Shown: positions 37,146-48,420 of the stretch, piece by piece
Numbering within the stretch: position 1 is the first letter of the stretch
Layout: each line of letters starts with the position of its first letter
DNA from: Himantopus leucocephalus
Taxonomy: Eukaryota; Chordata; Aves; Charadriiformes; Recurvirostridae
Assembly: GCA_003993805.1 (NCBI GenBank)
Contig: RSEF01000021.1
Location: forward strand, 2,211,704 to 2,275,703
Direction of reading: 5' to 3'
DNA: 64,000 nt
Made by a program: the position numbers and the translations under genes
The notes under the pieces: generated by a model
What the model was told of the DNA's origin: nothing
Database searches by the model: none
What the model saw: only the letters and a program-made list of their open reading frames with translations

Positions 37146-38412
37146 TGTGGCTGAGATGCACCTCTAAATCCATTCAGTCAACTTCCCTCACGTTTAACCC
37201 ATCAGATTTCAAACATGGAAATAAGGAAAATTCAGCAGAGACTGACTGGTCTCCTAAATATTTCCCACCATGAGGCTGAGGAGTCGAGTTACTGATATTA
37301 CGGGAACAAAATGGAACTCCTTTCCTGGGCTGAGCACCTCTCCTCCAGCTACCAGTGTTCTGATGGATTACAGAAATGTTTAACTACTATGAAAAAATGG
37401 AATTTTAATGGGGTAAGCAATGACAGTAAAAAACACAACTGTTTTTTTAAATCCCATTCTCTGCAGAGATCTCCCTGTTTCTCCTCAAAATGTTTCATAC
37501 CCTAGTTTCAATCGATGTTTGCATTGTGAGCACCTCTGCAGAGACTACTGTTTGGGGCATTTTTTTTCCTGATCACTCAAGTGCACTTTAAAGACAGGCT
37601 TTTCTCTCTACAAGAAAAACAAAAGTACCTGACAAAGAACTAAGCATATGTTTAATCCTAGCACTTTTTTCCACTGAATTCTATTTAGAAGTCACTTCTG
37701 ACTGAGAAAGTGCTTCTAGACTTTTTCTGCAAAATATAGGATAGGAATGACAGCAAGTTCAACAAATGATGGTGGGACATAACACTACATATAATCCTTC
37801 CCTACCACTTTGTGAACAAACGCTGTTAAACGGGTAGGTTTCCTGAGCATTTTGCATATGGGTTATAGGAGCCCAAGGAGCTGTGAATAAATGTAAAGGA
37901 ACAGCGGGGACGTTTGTAGGAACCTCATGATCTCCAATGGAAATTCACCCAATGCCAGGGAACTCTGCGTAGTTTTACACCCATTCAATTCACAATCACA
38001 CCACAGCATTCTTATGGCTTAGCTCGACAGATCCATTAACATGATTTTTAAGCTGATTCCATTTGATTCTGTTTTAAGTCAGAATCTGGGGAGAAGTGGA
38101 AGCGTGAGGAAGACGCGGCATTTGCAGGGCACATACCCACATCCAGACAGAGGTACGCTATCCTGCTTCCCTCCGCTCTTTTCCAAAGCAATCTTGGGTG
38201 TTGCACCCACCACCTGGCCCTATTTAAAGCCACTACATTATTCTAAAAAGGATTATTTATACTAAAAACGCTCCCGGGACTACTGTATTTGTATTTCAGG
38301 GCTGCTGCATCCCCTATTTCCTCACTGCTTTAATATAGCCTGAGGCAGAGCGGGTGAAATGACTTGCGATGCCACTGTAATTTTTATCAAGGCTTGTTCC
38401 TGGTAAAAAGCC

Positions 38413-38427
38413 TCTTTGTTTCAAAGA
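38413..38427. promoter_or_regulatory. Palindromic SOX/TCF-type site
   Basis: TCTTTG-TTT-CAAAGA is a perfect inverted pair of CTTTG/CAAAG cores with a 3-bp spacer, as bound by HMG-box proteins of the SOX and TCF/LEF families. The surrounding region (38340-38560) is moderately motif-rich. Function is inferred. Confidence 0.3.
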
Positions 38428-39085
38428 AATGTGATTTGGCCTTTTTCCTCCTCTGCTCTATTCCTTGGTTAATATACCACTTCCACTTGCCCTGGGGCTA
38501 AGAAAGGTATTCCATGGAATTGGTCAAATCTCACTGTTTTTCTTCTAAATCACAACTGGCTTTTTTTCCTCGACCCTTGCTAAGCACTATCTAAGCTGAC
38601 AGTCTGAACTTGAGATTTTATTTGTGCCTTAACTCTTCAACTCCTGGATTTTAACAGTCACATGGCCACGTTAAAGAGATGCGTGTCAGGACTGGTCAAT
38701 CTGCTATGGCAAAGGAGACTGCAGCGACTGAGAGCAAGACGGGAAGGAGAAGCTCTGGCTAATGTTATTTACTATTTGAAGCAAAGTCAGCCATCTCTGA
38801 AAGACATATATTCAGCCATGTATTCATTTACTATAAATTTGAAAATTAATATCTTCTGCCCAGCTGACAACTTTCAATCTCATTCATGGAGTTTAAAAAA
38901 CACTTTTCAAGGATCACTGCAGAACGATATATTAGAATATAACAGAAATGGAAAAAACACATAATGAAGCATACAAGAATTTAGATGTGGCTTTGTGGAA
39001 GCTCCAGTTCCACACTGAAAATAATTCTCTCAGAGATACGTATTGCAACAGCCTGATATAAGTTAAAAACAGCACGGATGTCTAA

Positions 39086-39192
39086 AAAAAAAAAAAAAAT
39101 CATTGTTCTCTTCAAATAAAAAGTCCAGGCTAATAAAAATACACAAAAGAAAAAAAGAAACAAAAGAAGAAGAAAAAAATAAAACCAAAAAG
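39086..39192. repeat. A-rich low-complexity region
   Basis: A poly-A run (39086-39100) followed after a gap by A/G-rich sequence (39132-39192). Simple sequence only. Confidence 0.85.
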
Positions 39193-42100
39193 AGCTACAG
39201 ATAGCTAATGGGCTCAAACACATTGGATAGGCAGCCTTTGGCTGCCAGAGACTCATGATCCTAACTAAAGAGAATACAGCTCCCTCAAGTAAAAGGCATG
39301 ATTAAAATTGCAATTAAAACAAAAAAAAAACCACAAGACAACAGAGAAAAGAAACCTGAGTCTTGACAGCTTCACCATTCTTTTGCTAGACCGGTTCTTT
39401 TAAGGAGATCCACCATAACGGCATTTGCTGTAGGAAAGCTTAAACCTTTTCCCAAGTGACATTACACTTCCAGCCTCCTCTTCTGGAAATAAGACGCAAA
39501 CCAAATCCTGCCCCGAGCCCTCATTAGGGACCTTCCTGGACCACTAAGGAGTCCAATAGAAGCAACAAACTCCAGCATTATGGAATACTGAGCTATAGCA
39601 GTATAAGATAACTAAAGCAATGAGCCTTCATACCAGGCGAGGCAGCCAACTGAAACAGAGTTTGGAAATGGGATCCAAAGCTTATCTTACATAACTTAAA
39701 TGTTCATATGTAGATGAACCGGTGAAATTCTGCTGTGCAGCTAGGGCTTCTCCCTTCTGCATCAGGATCTACAGAACAAGGAACCGATATGGAAGTGCTT
39801 GGAGGAATATTATTCTTTCATAACTCCTCATGGCAATCCCATAAAAAAATGATACAAGTTTGAAATTTTATTTCATTGGAAGAAAGGTATGAGTTCAGAT
39901 TTTTTTTTAAATAACACGCTCCAAAATATTTCAGTTCAACATTGCCAAATCACTTCAAGTTCAAGATATTTCAGCATAACTTTACGGACCAACCAACATT
40001 TTAGCCTTGTTAAAAAAAATTCCCTTTCTTGTTGGAAGTTAAATAATACTGATAAACTCCCACACAGAAGCTAAGATTTATTCAACAAATATTGTCCAGC
40101 CCCATCAGAAAACTTTTTACAATTGAGCACGCATGGTTCTTGACCTAATTTCCTAGCACCAGATATCTGTGTATAAGCTCACAGATATGTTATTAAAAAT
40201 ATGAATGATTCTACATTGTCCTAGACAAGGTCAGAACAACGTGTATTTTAATACAGCATTGTTTCATGTAAGTACATACCAGTGGACTTTCACATTAAGT
40301 TACTAAGATTAAATTTATACTTTTCAAAGTCTTTTCAAAAGACAGGCTCTTTGTTTCTTTAAGTACCACAAAGAATTTGTTTTTAAACACAGTAACGCTT
40401 AACCCAGATTTGGGATTGCTTCATCAAGTTTTAATTTATTCTGTCTCTCTCACTGACAAATAGGGTAGATTTCCCTATGAAATATATGCCAAATCTAGTG
40501 TTCAAGTACACTAATAAAATATGCTTCAAAAGCAGAAGCTGCAGCAAAAAGTTGTTTGCTGTTCTCCTGCATTTATACAATCCCTATGGTCTCTAATACA
40601 GTGTATAAATTATAAACTAGGTGTTCCAATATTTTTTTTAGACATCTCTAAGCTGGTCATGTTTGGAATCAAATTCCTCGTTTACCAGCACTCAGAAGCA
40701 CTGCACACAGTTGAGAGTGTAAGGGAAGAACACTTCACCTCAAAGAAAAACATTAAACCTGGACAATACATCATTATCCAATATACTATTGCATTTTCAC
40801 AGACAAAACGGGAGTTAAGATCCAAATGGGATCTTTAACAGTCAAAACCAATCAAGACTTTGCTTAGTGTTTAGACTGAAAGACAGCATCTCCATCCTGA
40901 ATTACATGACGATTAATAATCCCTGATGCAGGAAGTTTTCGCTGCTGTTCAGTGATTTAAACACTTTTCTAAACTTTGCTACCCATAAAATTGTATCCAC
41001 ATAAAAGTAGATTAAAATCACCAAAATGGCATTCCGCTTTCTTGTGGTGGTTCTTTTGAGACCGTTTTCCTAGATGCAGCAAACATGTTTACATTAAAAT
41101 TAAATTCAGACAGGAAAAGAAGTTCATTAAGGGAAACACAACCCAAAAGTATACAAAGCCTTCACTTCTCCCAAGATAGCATCTACACCTCGTTGTAAGC
41201 AGCAATGCATTTTTAAGTAGTATAAATATTTCTCCTTGTGTTCACCGAGATGGTCTTTGTCAGAGCATCTTTGCAGAAAGCAGAAATGTAGCATGCAAGG
41301 TCCTTTCCTACAGCACACGCGCAGCTCTTTTGTGTGTGTGCGCAGGATTGCTGCTGTGCCCCGGTCTGCAAAGTCAGCCTGGTCACTTAACATTCATTCC
41401 AGCTTAACATGGAGGTCTCTTGTTTGTTTGTTTATTTTAAAGCTTCCCCACATTTTCCTTCTCTAAACCCTCTGTTTTTCTGCTCCCTAGATAGCCAAAT
41501 ATATAACTTGGAAGATGTTCAAGATCTCTCACAGGTCAAGTGGTATTTTTCTTCATATTCATAACTTTAGAATGGGGAAATTACTTGAAGATGATTTCCC
41601 ATATGTGTTTGATTAAACAAATAAGGCCTTAGAGCAGGGTTATTTGACATTTGTTTTCCACTTAATACCAGGATTTTCAAACGTTTCTTCATCGGTCAGC
41701 CTGGCAAGAGCATAAAAATTGTGGCTAATGGAAGCAAAAAGGAGTTGACCAAAGCTCCCTGATCATTTCCGTAAGAGTGCATCCATCTACAGCGGTTCCA
41801 AAAACCAACACCGCAAGGACTCAAGCAGTGTTCCCACTAGTCTCTCGGCAGTCTGAGGTACTGGTGGGCATATTGAGAGTCAAATGCTCTATAGATAGCA
41901 TCTGTAAGGCAATTACCTCGCTAACAGGAGCCAACATTTCTCATCAGCACATACAGAATCAAAAGTCCTCATGAAACCAAGCCAAACTCTTCTGTAATTA
42001 CCTATGAGATGTAGCTCACTAGTTAACAGGTAATCAAGTACCAGTTCCTGCTGCAGTCTCAAAAAATTCTGCTGACTTCTTCAAGGAGGCTGCCTCTGCC

Positions 42101-42639
42101 ATGTCGTTTCTTGCTCTCTCATCCCATTCTCCAGCCTAGCCTCAAAAGCTTCCAGGGACAAGAACCACCTCTCCCAGAGGCCCACACCATGCCTAGGCTT
42201 GGTAGCAAGTGTCAACAGCGATCTGAATACTAGTGTAATTGGAGGCTTGATTGGGAAGGGACTGACCGAAAGGCAAAAGCTAGCCAGCAGTGCTTGGCAA
42301 GCATGGAGAGGTCGCTTTGCCAAAGTTCTGCGCCCAAGAGTGGCCAGGGCTCTCTAGATACCTCCTTGAAGGAATGGAGGGAGGGATCCGCTACATACCA
42401 ATATTAAACATTCATCCCCACTATACCAGATCAAACCTCTTTTGTTGTCTCTCCCTTCTCCCTCCCAATGCAAACACAGACACAAACTTTCAAAAAGCAT
42501 CTGTGCATCTGAACAAACCTCTCTGGAACACAAACAAAATCCCCAACAACACTTGCCACATCCTATCACAACCGTAATAAAGATGTTTATAGTTTTAACC
42601 ATCAAATAAAGTGCTTAATTCCAGCGAGCTTGTCCCCTC

Positions 42640-42920
42640 CACTCAGTCACTCCACAGCTTCATTTAGCAGGCCAGTGGTAAAAAAAATTCATTAATTTTT
42701 ATTAACAGGGAGAGCCATTTGTTCCCTGTGACAATATTTGACTTGTCGAAATGATTTTCACCTCTGCCATGAGGTGCGCGCTCCCCACATACATCACCCG
42801 ATTACTCCAGGAGCGGCCAGAGTTGCAGTCATTAGCCAGTGAATTAACGACAATCCACAGCGCTATTAATCACGCTGACAAAAGCGTTAGCTTGCTGCTG
42901 ACCCGAGCACGGCTCTGGGA
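42640..42920. promoter_or_regulatory. Candidate conserved developmental enhancer
   Basis: Homeodomain-type cores recur (attaattttt at 42691-42700, cattag at 42830-42835, gaattaac at 42841-42848, tattaatcac at 42864-42873), mixed with CpG-bearing, non-repetitive sequence. ACAGGGA (42705-42711) and TCCCTGT (42723-42729) form a perfect 7-bp inverted repeat with an 11-bp spacer; CAGCG (42858-42862) and CGCTG (42873-42877) form another small pair. The texture is like ancient vertebrate noncoding elements. Conservation must be tested. Confidence 0.4.
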
Positions 42921-42960
42921 CACGAGCAGAGGAAAGGAGAGCACAGCCACAGGGCTAGGA

Positions 42961-43112
42961 AAGAAAGGATTTTTTTTTTTTTTTAAGCTGCTGAGGCAGG
43001 GAAAAAGGGATAGAGAAAGAGAAATTAGATAGAGTGGAGCAGAAGCAAGCTACAAATGAAAACTGAGGAAGGCACAAAGGTGTAAGAAAAGGAGGAAAGG
43101 AGAAGCATCAAG
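42961..43112. repeat. Poly-T and purine-rich (GA) tract
   Basis: A 15-base T run is followed by a strongly purine-rich stretch (gggaaaaagggatagagaaa and onward to about 43112). Low-complexity sequence with possible triplex-forming character. Confidence 0.7.
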
Positions 43113-46100
43113 TCACCTAGTGTAACTCAAAAGTACTTCCATTAAGCACCATGTATTAATTTCTTTTTAATTGTCTAGGTGGTTCAGGGAGCCTATTCCA
43201 CTTTCACTGGGGTATAGCAAGCCTCCAAATGAGCTGTGGTGACTCGCAGCAGTCTCATTTCAAGTGTCCGTCTCAAGCTGCCCTCCCTTCCCACCAACTG
43301 TCACTTCTCACGCAGTCTGCACCTTCGTGTATTAACAGAAACCAAAGCAGCAGTGGTATATAAGGTAACGGTTTGGATGAGAAGGATACCCATCCCCAAT
43401 TCTGCCATCCCTCCTGTAACTTCCCAGAGGGAGAAGGCAGGAATGGTAACCTCTTCAATCAGCAGCACTTTTCAGGGGCCAATTTTGGAAATCCTTGGAA
43501 ACACAGTTGGTTTGATCAAAGCTTATTCCCAAAGGCCTCTCCCCTTGAAGATTTCAAGTAACCCCATTTCATAGGGCATTGAACAAATCCTCCTATCCTA
43601 CTTCCAAAACAACGGTCTCTGAAAGCTGTTGGCTTCCAGATCATACAGCGATAGCCACCCGTGCCTGGAAACACTTTGAAAGAAACTGTCAGTGTAACAC
43701 ACGACCCTTTCTGGCATACAGGCGCAATTTTTTTGCTTTAACGTGGCTCCTGATTCCAACTTTCTGAACACTGTGCAAAATAGTCAGAATACACACCAAA
43801 ATGAACCACTACAATTCTTTGAAGATTTAAATTTCTTAAATGGCACAGTCTTTGTGCTCTTTATGATAGTGTTGCAGTAATCAAAAACAATACATGTATT
43901 TGACTGCAATTTTATAAATTGAAAATCAGTGTCAGCAGAAACAGCCAAAAAGGGAAATCTGAAGAAATGCAGTTCCCGTACAAACGCATGAGGAAGGAGA
44001 CTTACACATCCTCTGCGGTAGTGGAAGAACAGGGAAAAGAATGAATCTTTGCAATAGTTTTGAATGTTCCTGCTGTATTGTACAAGCAGTGGCAAAGAAA
44101 CTGCATTCTTTCAGTCTTACCCTGTGCCATCAGTTTGTAACTCCCACTAAAGCAGTTTCAACAGTAAGACCATTGAAAGTTATGAAGATAATAAAACCAT
44201 GGTGAGAATTCCAAAAATCTCTTTTGAAAGTTTTTACTGCTTTTTTTCCATTCATGACCTAATAAGGGATTTAACAGAGAATTTTCAGAAGTGCTCAGTG
44301 GATTCTCCCCCCCCCCCAATTATGAAAGCATGCACAGCAAAATACTGTAACTAGGACTGCCATAATGCGACTGCGAGGACTATGCTATAAAGCAGTTGTT
44401 GGGGGGCTCGCAGCGTATTACCACCTCTAATAGACATTATGCCTCCATTGCAACCCACCATCTACTAATCAATTCTCTGCACTCTCAATTCCCTCAGTCA
44501 CAGTTTATCTTTCTCTAAAACCCTTTTTTAAAAGCTGCAGAACTGCTACTAAACAGGTTGGTGTTGTTTCACTCTTACCATATAGAATAATTTTAGAACC
44601 TGTTTCTTGTTACTCACTTTCACCGGTTTAATTCTCCTTTTGCAGCGAGGAATGTCGTAAGGAAAGCCGGGTTCGGAAATCCATGATTTCCTGTCAGTTA
44701 ATTCATTTCAGCAAAACAGAAGGCAAGGTGATATTCCTGTTTAATGTTGCAACTCAGATACAGTAATAACCAGGGGCTATAAGGGATTCCATCTGCTGCC
44801 ATTTTGTCTGCTCTACGACAGCACCAAGTACCCACCTTGTGCCAATTTATACTCTTCCACCCCGAAGCCATTTTGTCCCATTTACAACTTCTACGAATTT
44901 AAACATCAAAGCAGGAACAAGAACCGGTCTAGGCGCAAACCACTAACCCTGGCTCTACAGCAGAGTGTTCATCCATTTGGATTAGCAAAGGCTCCTATGG
45001 CCTTACGCACGATACAATCAACTACCTTTCATTTTTTAAGAACTCAGTTTTGATGCAAAAATAGCGTTAACACTAACAAGCAGCATTCTACTTCAAATCT
45101 GGCCTGCATGAGACGCCTGTCTGGAGTCATCTGTTTCAGAACTAGCTGAGCAGTGTCATCCGCTCCAGCCAGGTTTTAAAGAGGATTGCAAAATCGGGGC
45201 TCCAGGGCAGCCTCCAGCATCCATCTCGCTCAGGCAGGAGCCCTTCCTTCCTCCCTGTCCAATTCCTTGATGCACGCAGAGCACAACTGCTAAAGGACAC
45301 GAGGGAAAGAGATGGGCAAAGAAGCACTCAGCCTTACTACACCCTCTCCTGCAGATGCACCCCAGGAGTCTCTCCAGCTTCCTCGGTAATACTGCATTCA
45401 GCATCCCAATCTCCTCACTCACAGGCAGGAGATCACTGGTCTGAGCGCGGAAATAAAGTTAACTGTCCCATTTAACATCTGGTGGTTGCCTCTCCATTCC
45501 ACCACCTTTTCAGCCCACTGGCACACAGGCTAATTAACACTCTCCACTATTGATTATGAAGATTTTCACTGAGACTTAACAGGTAAATCCAGAAGGATTT
45601 ACTGTAAAACTTGATACAACTCGTTTAGTCCTGGAGAGATCTCTACGCGTAGATCTACACAACGCAACAATTCTTCCTCCTGTATTACTCCTGCTAGAAA
45701 TACTTTTCTTGGGCCATATACCACGGCAAAACGATTCACATTCCAGGCTGCCCAATAACACCACCAAAATGCAAGGTTTTCTCTTCCCTACAGCTTGGAC
45801 TTTGCCAGGCCACAGCACACAACAGTCAACTGCAGTTGAACAAGCAATTTTTCTGCCTTTGAAGCTATTATTAAGAAAAATATTTAAGATAAAAATATTT
45901 TTACCTTTTGCTTCTGACTGGCCAGCAGTAGTCCCACATTGTTTGAAATATTAACTGTTACCGAAGGGAACTTAAAGCTTTCTCTTTAAGAGGAAAAATT
46001 CTTATGCTCTCAACTAGGCATCTAAATGACTGTTAGTTTTCACTGTTTATTTTTCAGGAAAAAATGCAGATGCACTGAAAACATACCAATCAATATTAGC

Positions 46101-46246
46101 ATTTTATTTTTATCTAGAACTAAATACAGCCACTGTCTTCTAGTATTGCCTATTAATAACATCATCCACCCAGAAGAGCAAACCAAAAAAATAAAACCTC
46201 TTCCTGGATGCTGAAGAAAGCTCTATACCCTGTAAAGAACACTTTT

Positions 46247-46277
<31 letters not shown>

Positions 46278-46880
46278 TTAAATTTCTGTATCTTTTTGGC
46301 ATTTAAACTTAGGTTGCGCAGCACCCAACTTCTTCAAACTCCACCTAGTTTGGTGCTAAGCCTTTTCTTTCACGGCCATTCCCATTCTACCCCCCTGGCA
46401 ATAAGTCATTTTGCATCTCATCTGAAAATCTGTTTCCTTACCTGTCTTTGTGTTCAGTGCCTTTCTTCCTGTGTTACCTATTGTTCAATTCTGCAGTCGA
46501 TTTAGAATACTATATGCATGGAAGTTATTACAGAAAGTTCTCATTTGAAATAACATTTTTTAAAATTATTTTCGTTAATTCAGTGATAGGTTCTTTATCT
46601 CTGCTTTGATTTTAAGAGATTTATGTTCAAGCAAATAGATGTCTGGCTTTGAAAGACAGAAAGACCATCTTCTACTTGCCTGGGGCAAGGTGTAGATTCA
46701 GAGTCCCTAGCTTTACTGCTCGTGTTATAACCAGCAGGAAGATCAAAAGCAAAGTTACTTAAAGAAAAAAAAAAAAAAACCAAAACACAACAACCTCACA
46801 AAAACCTCCTAACCTCTTTTGGCTGAGCAAATGCTAGGTGTGATGCATGACTAGCAGCCAGTACAGCTCAGAGACACGGA
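43113..46880. other. PRDM16: Intronic sequence with no gene
   Basis: Contains a poly-C run (44308-44317) and the (AAAT)n microsatellite (46248-46277). Several short TAATTA-type sites occur (for example 45531-45537). No exon-like frame or transposon seen. Confidence 0.62.
46248..46277. repeat. (AAAT)n microsatellite
   Basis: About seven uninterrupted AAAT units. Likely polymorphic. Confidence 0.92.
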
Positions 46881-46990
46881 ACAATGAAACGAGCTTCTCT
46901 GTGTTTATTTTTGTCAGCTCTTAGCCATTCCTGAGAGCTCTTCCAATCGAGCTCGGCTCACCATTTTAATTGCAGCACCTCTGTGTTTCT
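46880..46990. promoter_or_regulatory. Candidate regulatory cluster with forkhead and homeodomain sites
   Basis: ACAATGA (46881-46887), a forkhead-type TGTTTAT (46902-46908) and TTTTAATTG (46964-46972) surround two palindromic GAGCTC sites (46935-46940 and 46949-46954). Support comes from motif clustering only. Confidence 0.28.
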
Positions 46991-48251
46991 TACATCTGTG
47001 CTCCGGACCCTACTGACCTAAAAAATGAGGAGCAAAAATTAGGCTGTTCTTGTACAGTAAATGATAAAAGCTGTGGAAGCATGATGCTGATGCTGCCCCA
47101 CAAGGTAAGTTAGGAAACCTTTTCCAACTAATTCCTGGATATGATCCTTGCTATCCCAGATCATGATTTTTTAGTTCATTCTCAAACCAAAAATTCCCTT
47201 AAAGAGCTCAATGCATATTAAATGACAGCAGTTTTTTCAAGGTTTTCAATTCACTGAAAAAAAAATTTAGATCAACTCAATTCACAACTGAATCTGTTTT
47301 TCTAAATCTGGGACATCTTAGTCCTTTCATGCTTTCTCTTTTCTGTTTTTAAATTTAGGTCACTTCAGGTCAGAGCTAAATTTTTTAGCTTTTCTGAAAT
47401 AAAACATTATAAAAAATATTCAAGTCTCTGTTTGGACATTTTCATTATTTTCCATTTTTCTGATCAAAGGTGCTTTCCAAATTCTAATACTTTTTTTCTT
47501 CTTTTATAAATCAATTAGCTGTTTAAAAAAACTCCAACACTATTTAAATCTGGACAGATACCCTACACAGAGATGGCAATTTATCACTCATGTCATCTTT
47601 TTTGGAATTCTAAGATTCACCAAGGCATTTACATAAATACGGGAAAACCAAGTAAATGAATCTGAACTTGATCATCTCCACAGTTGTCCACACCAGCATC
47701 CGTGTCAAGTTTGCCCTACTTTTGTAAACACAGATCCAGAGATCCAGAGATCACAAAAAGGAAAATCTGGCGCTTAATGTTTTTTCCGTACCACTTTATA
47801 GCTGCTTTATATCTTCTTCTGAAATGCATGGTGAATGAAAACATTAAATGTTTCACAGACTTTTTAACTTAGGGTCTTCATCCCCACATATTTTTCATAT
47901 TACTCATATTCCCCTGCTTGAGTTAAACTCAAACAGGCCTGGAACAACTTCATTAACATAAAACCACATGATAATAGGAAACAGAGCCTTTTAATGGTTT
48001 ATTTTCTTATTATCTTGTGATATATTTCATCTTCTCCCCCTCTTCAGAGTGCTACTACATTCTGTTTTCACTCTGCTTGCTGGTTCTAGCTGAGCCCCGG
48101 CTGGGCAGCAGGGAGCAATCCCACATACAACAGCAGATTCCATTAAGTCCGGGCACTTTTAAGCTCACAGGCTACGTGTCACTACCTTAGCACATAGCTT
48201 AGGCCCACACTTTTCACGCCCCAGAACACCTTCCACTGGCACACACCAGTT
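46991..48251. other. PRDM16: Intronic sequence with no gene
   Basis: AT-rich unique sequence. A short direct repeat (agatccagagatccagagat, near 47729) is the only structure noticed. Confidence 0.6.
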
Positions 48252-48420
48252 GCGGTGTCGCTGCCCTGCGCTCGCGCGGCACGGCCAGGAGCAGCAGGAG
48301 CGCCGTGTGCTGGGGGAGCCCAGAGGGGCAGGAGCCCTCCCGGCTGGCCGCTGACGGGACCCCCTCGCGCCAGCCCAGCCTGGACGGTCCCCCCTGCTGC
48401 CTTCGGTCCCCGCCGCTGCA
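48252..48420. promoter_or_regulatory. Strong CpG-rich patch (orphan CpG island or alternative promoter candidate)
   Basis: I count 18 CpG in about 170 bp (for example ctcgcgcggcacgg), roughly at the frequency expected from base composition, in an intron otherwise CpG-poor and AT-rich. Both strands are open (125 codons minus, 95 plus) without recognisable domains. It does not encode the PRDM16 exon-1 peptide. It may be an alternative promoter, a poised enhancer or an old GC-rich insertion. Confidence 0.45.

Larger units (their letters stand above)
37146..42630. other. PRDM16: Intronic sequence with no gene
   Basis: Holds the SOX/TCF palindrome near 38.42 kb and an A-rich tract (39086-39192). 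The 100-codon plus frame at 38662-38964 begins with an arginine-rich stretch but has no known domain. Otherwise AT-rich unique sequence. Confidence 0.62.

Noticed and set aside
38662..38964. 100-codon frame beginning MATLKRCVSG with an arginine-rich start
   Set aside because: The protein-like look is limited to the first 40 residues; there is no known domain and the rest reads as AT-rich intron.
42081..42200. Possible old CR1 fragment (ccagggacaagaaccacctc region)
   Set aside because: Similarity to the CR1 3' region is limited to a few short words and no 3' tail is present.
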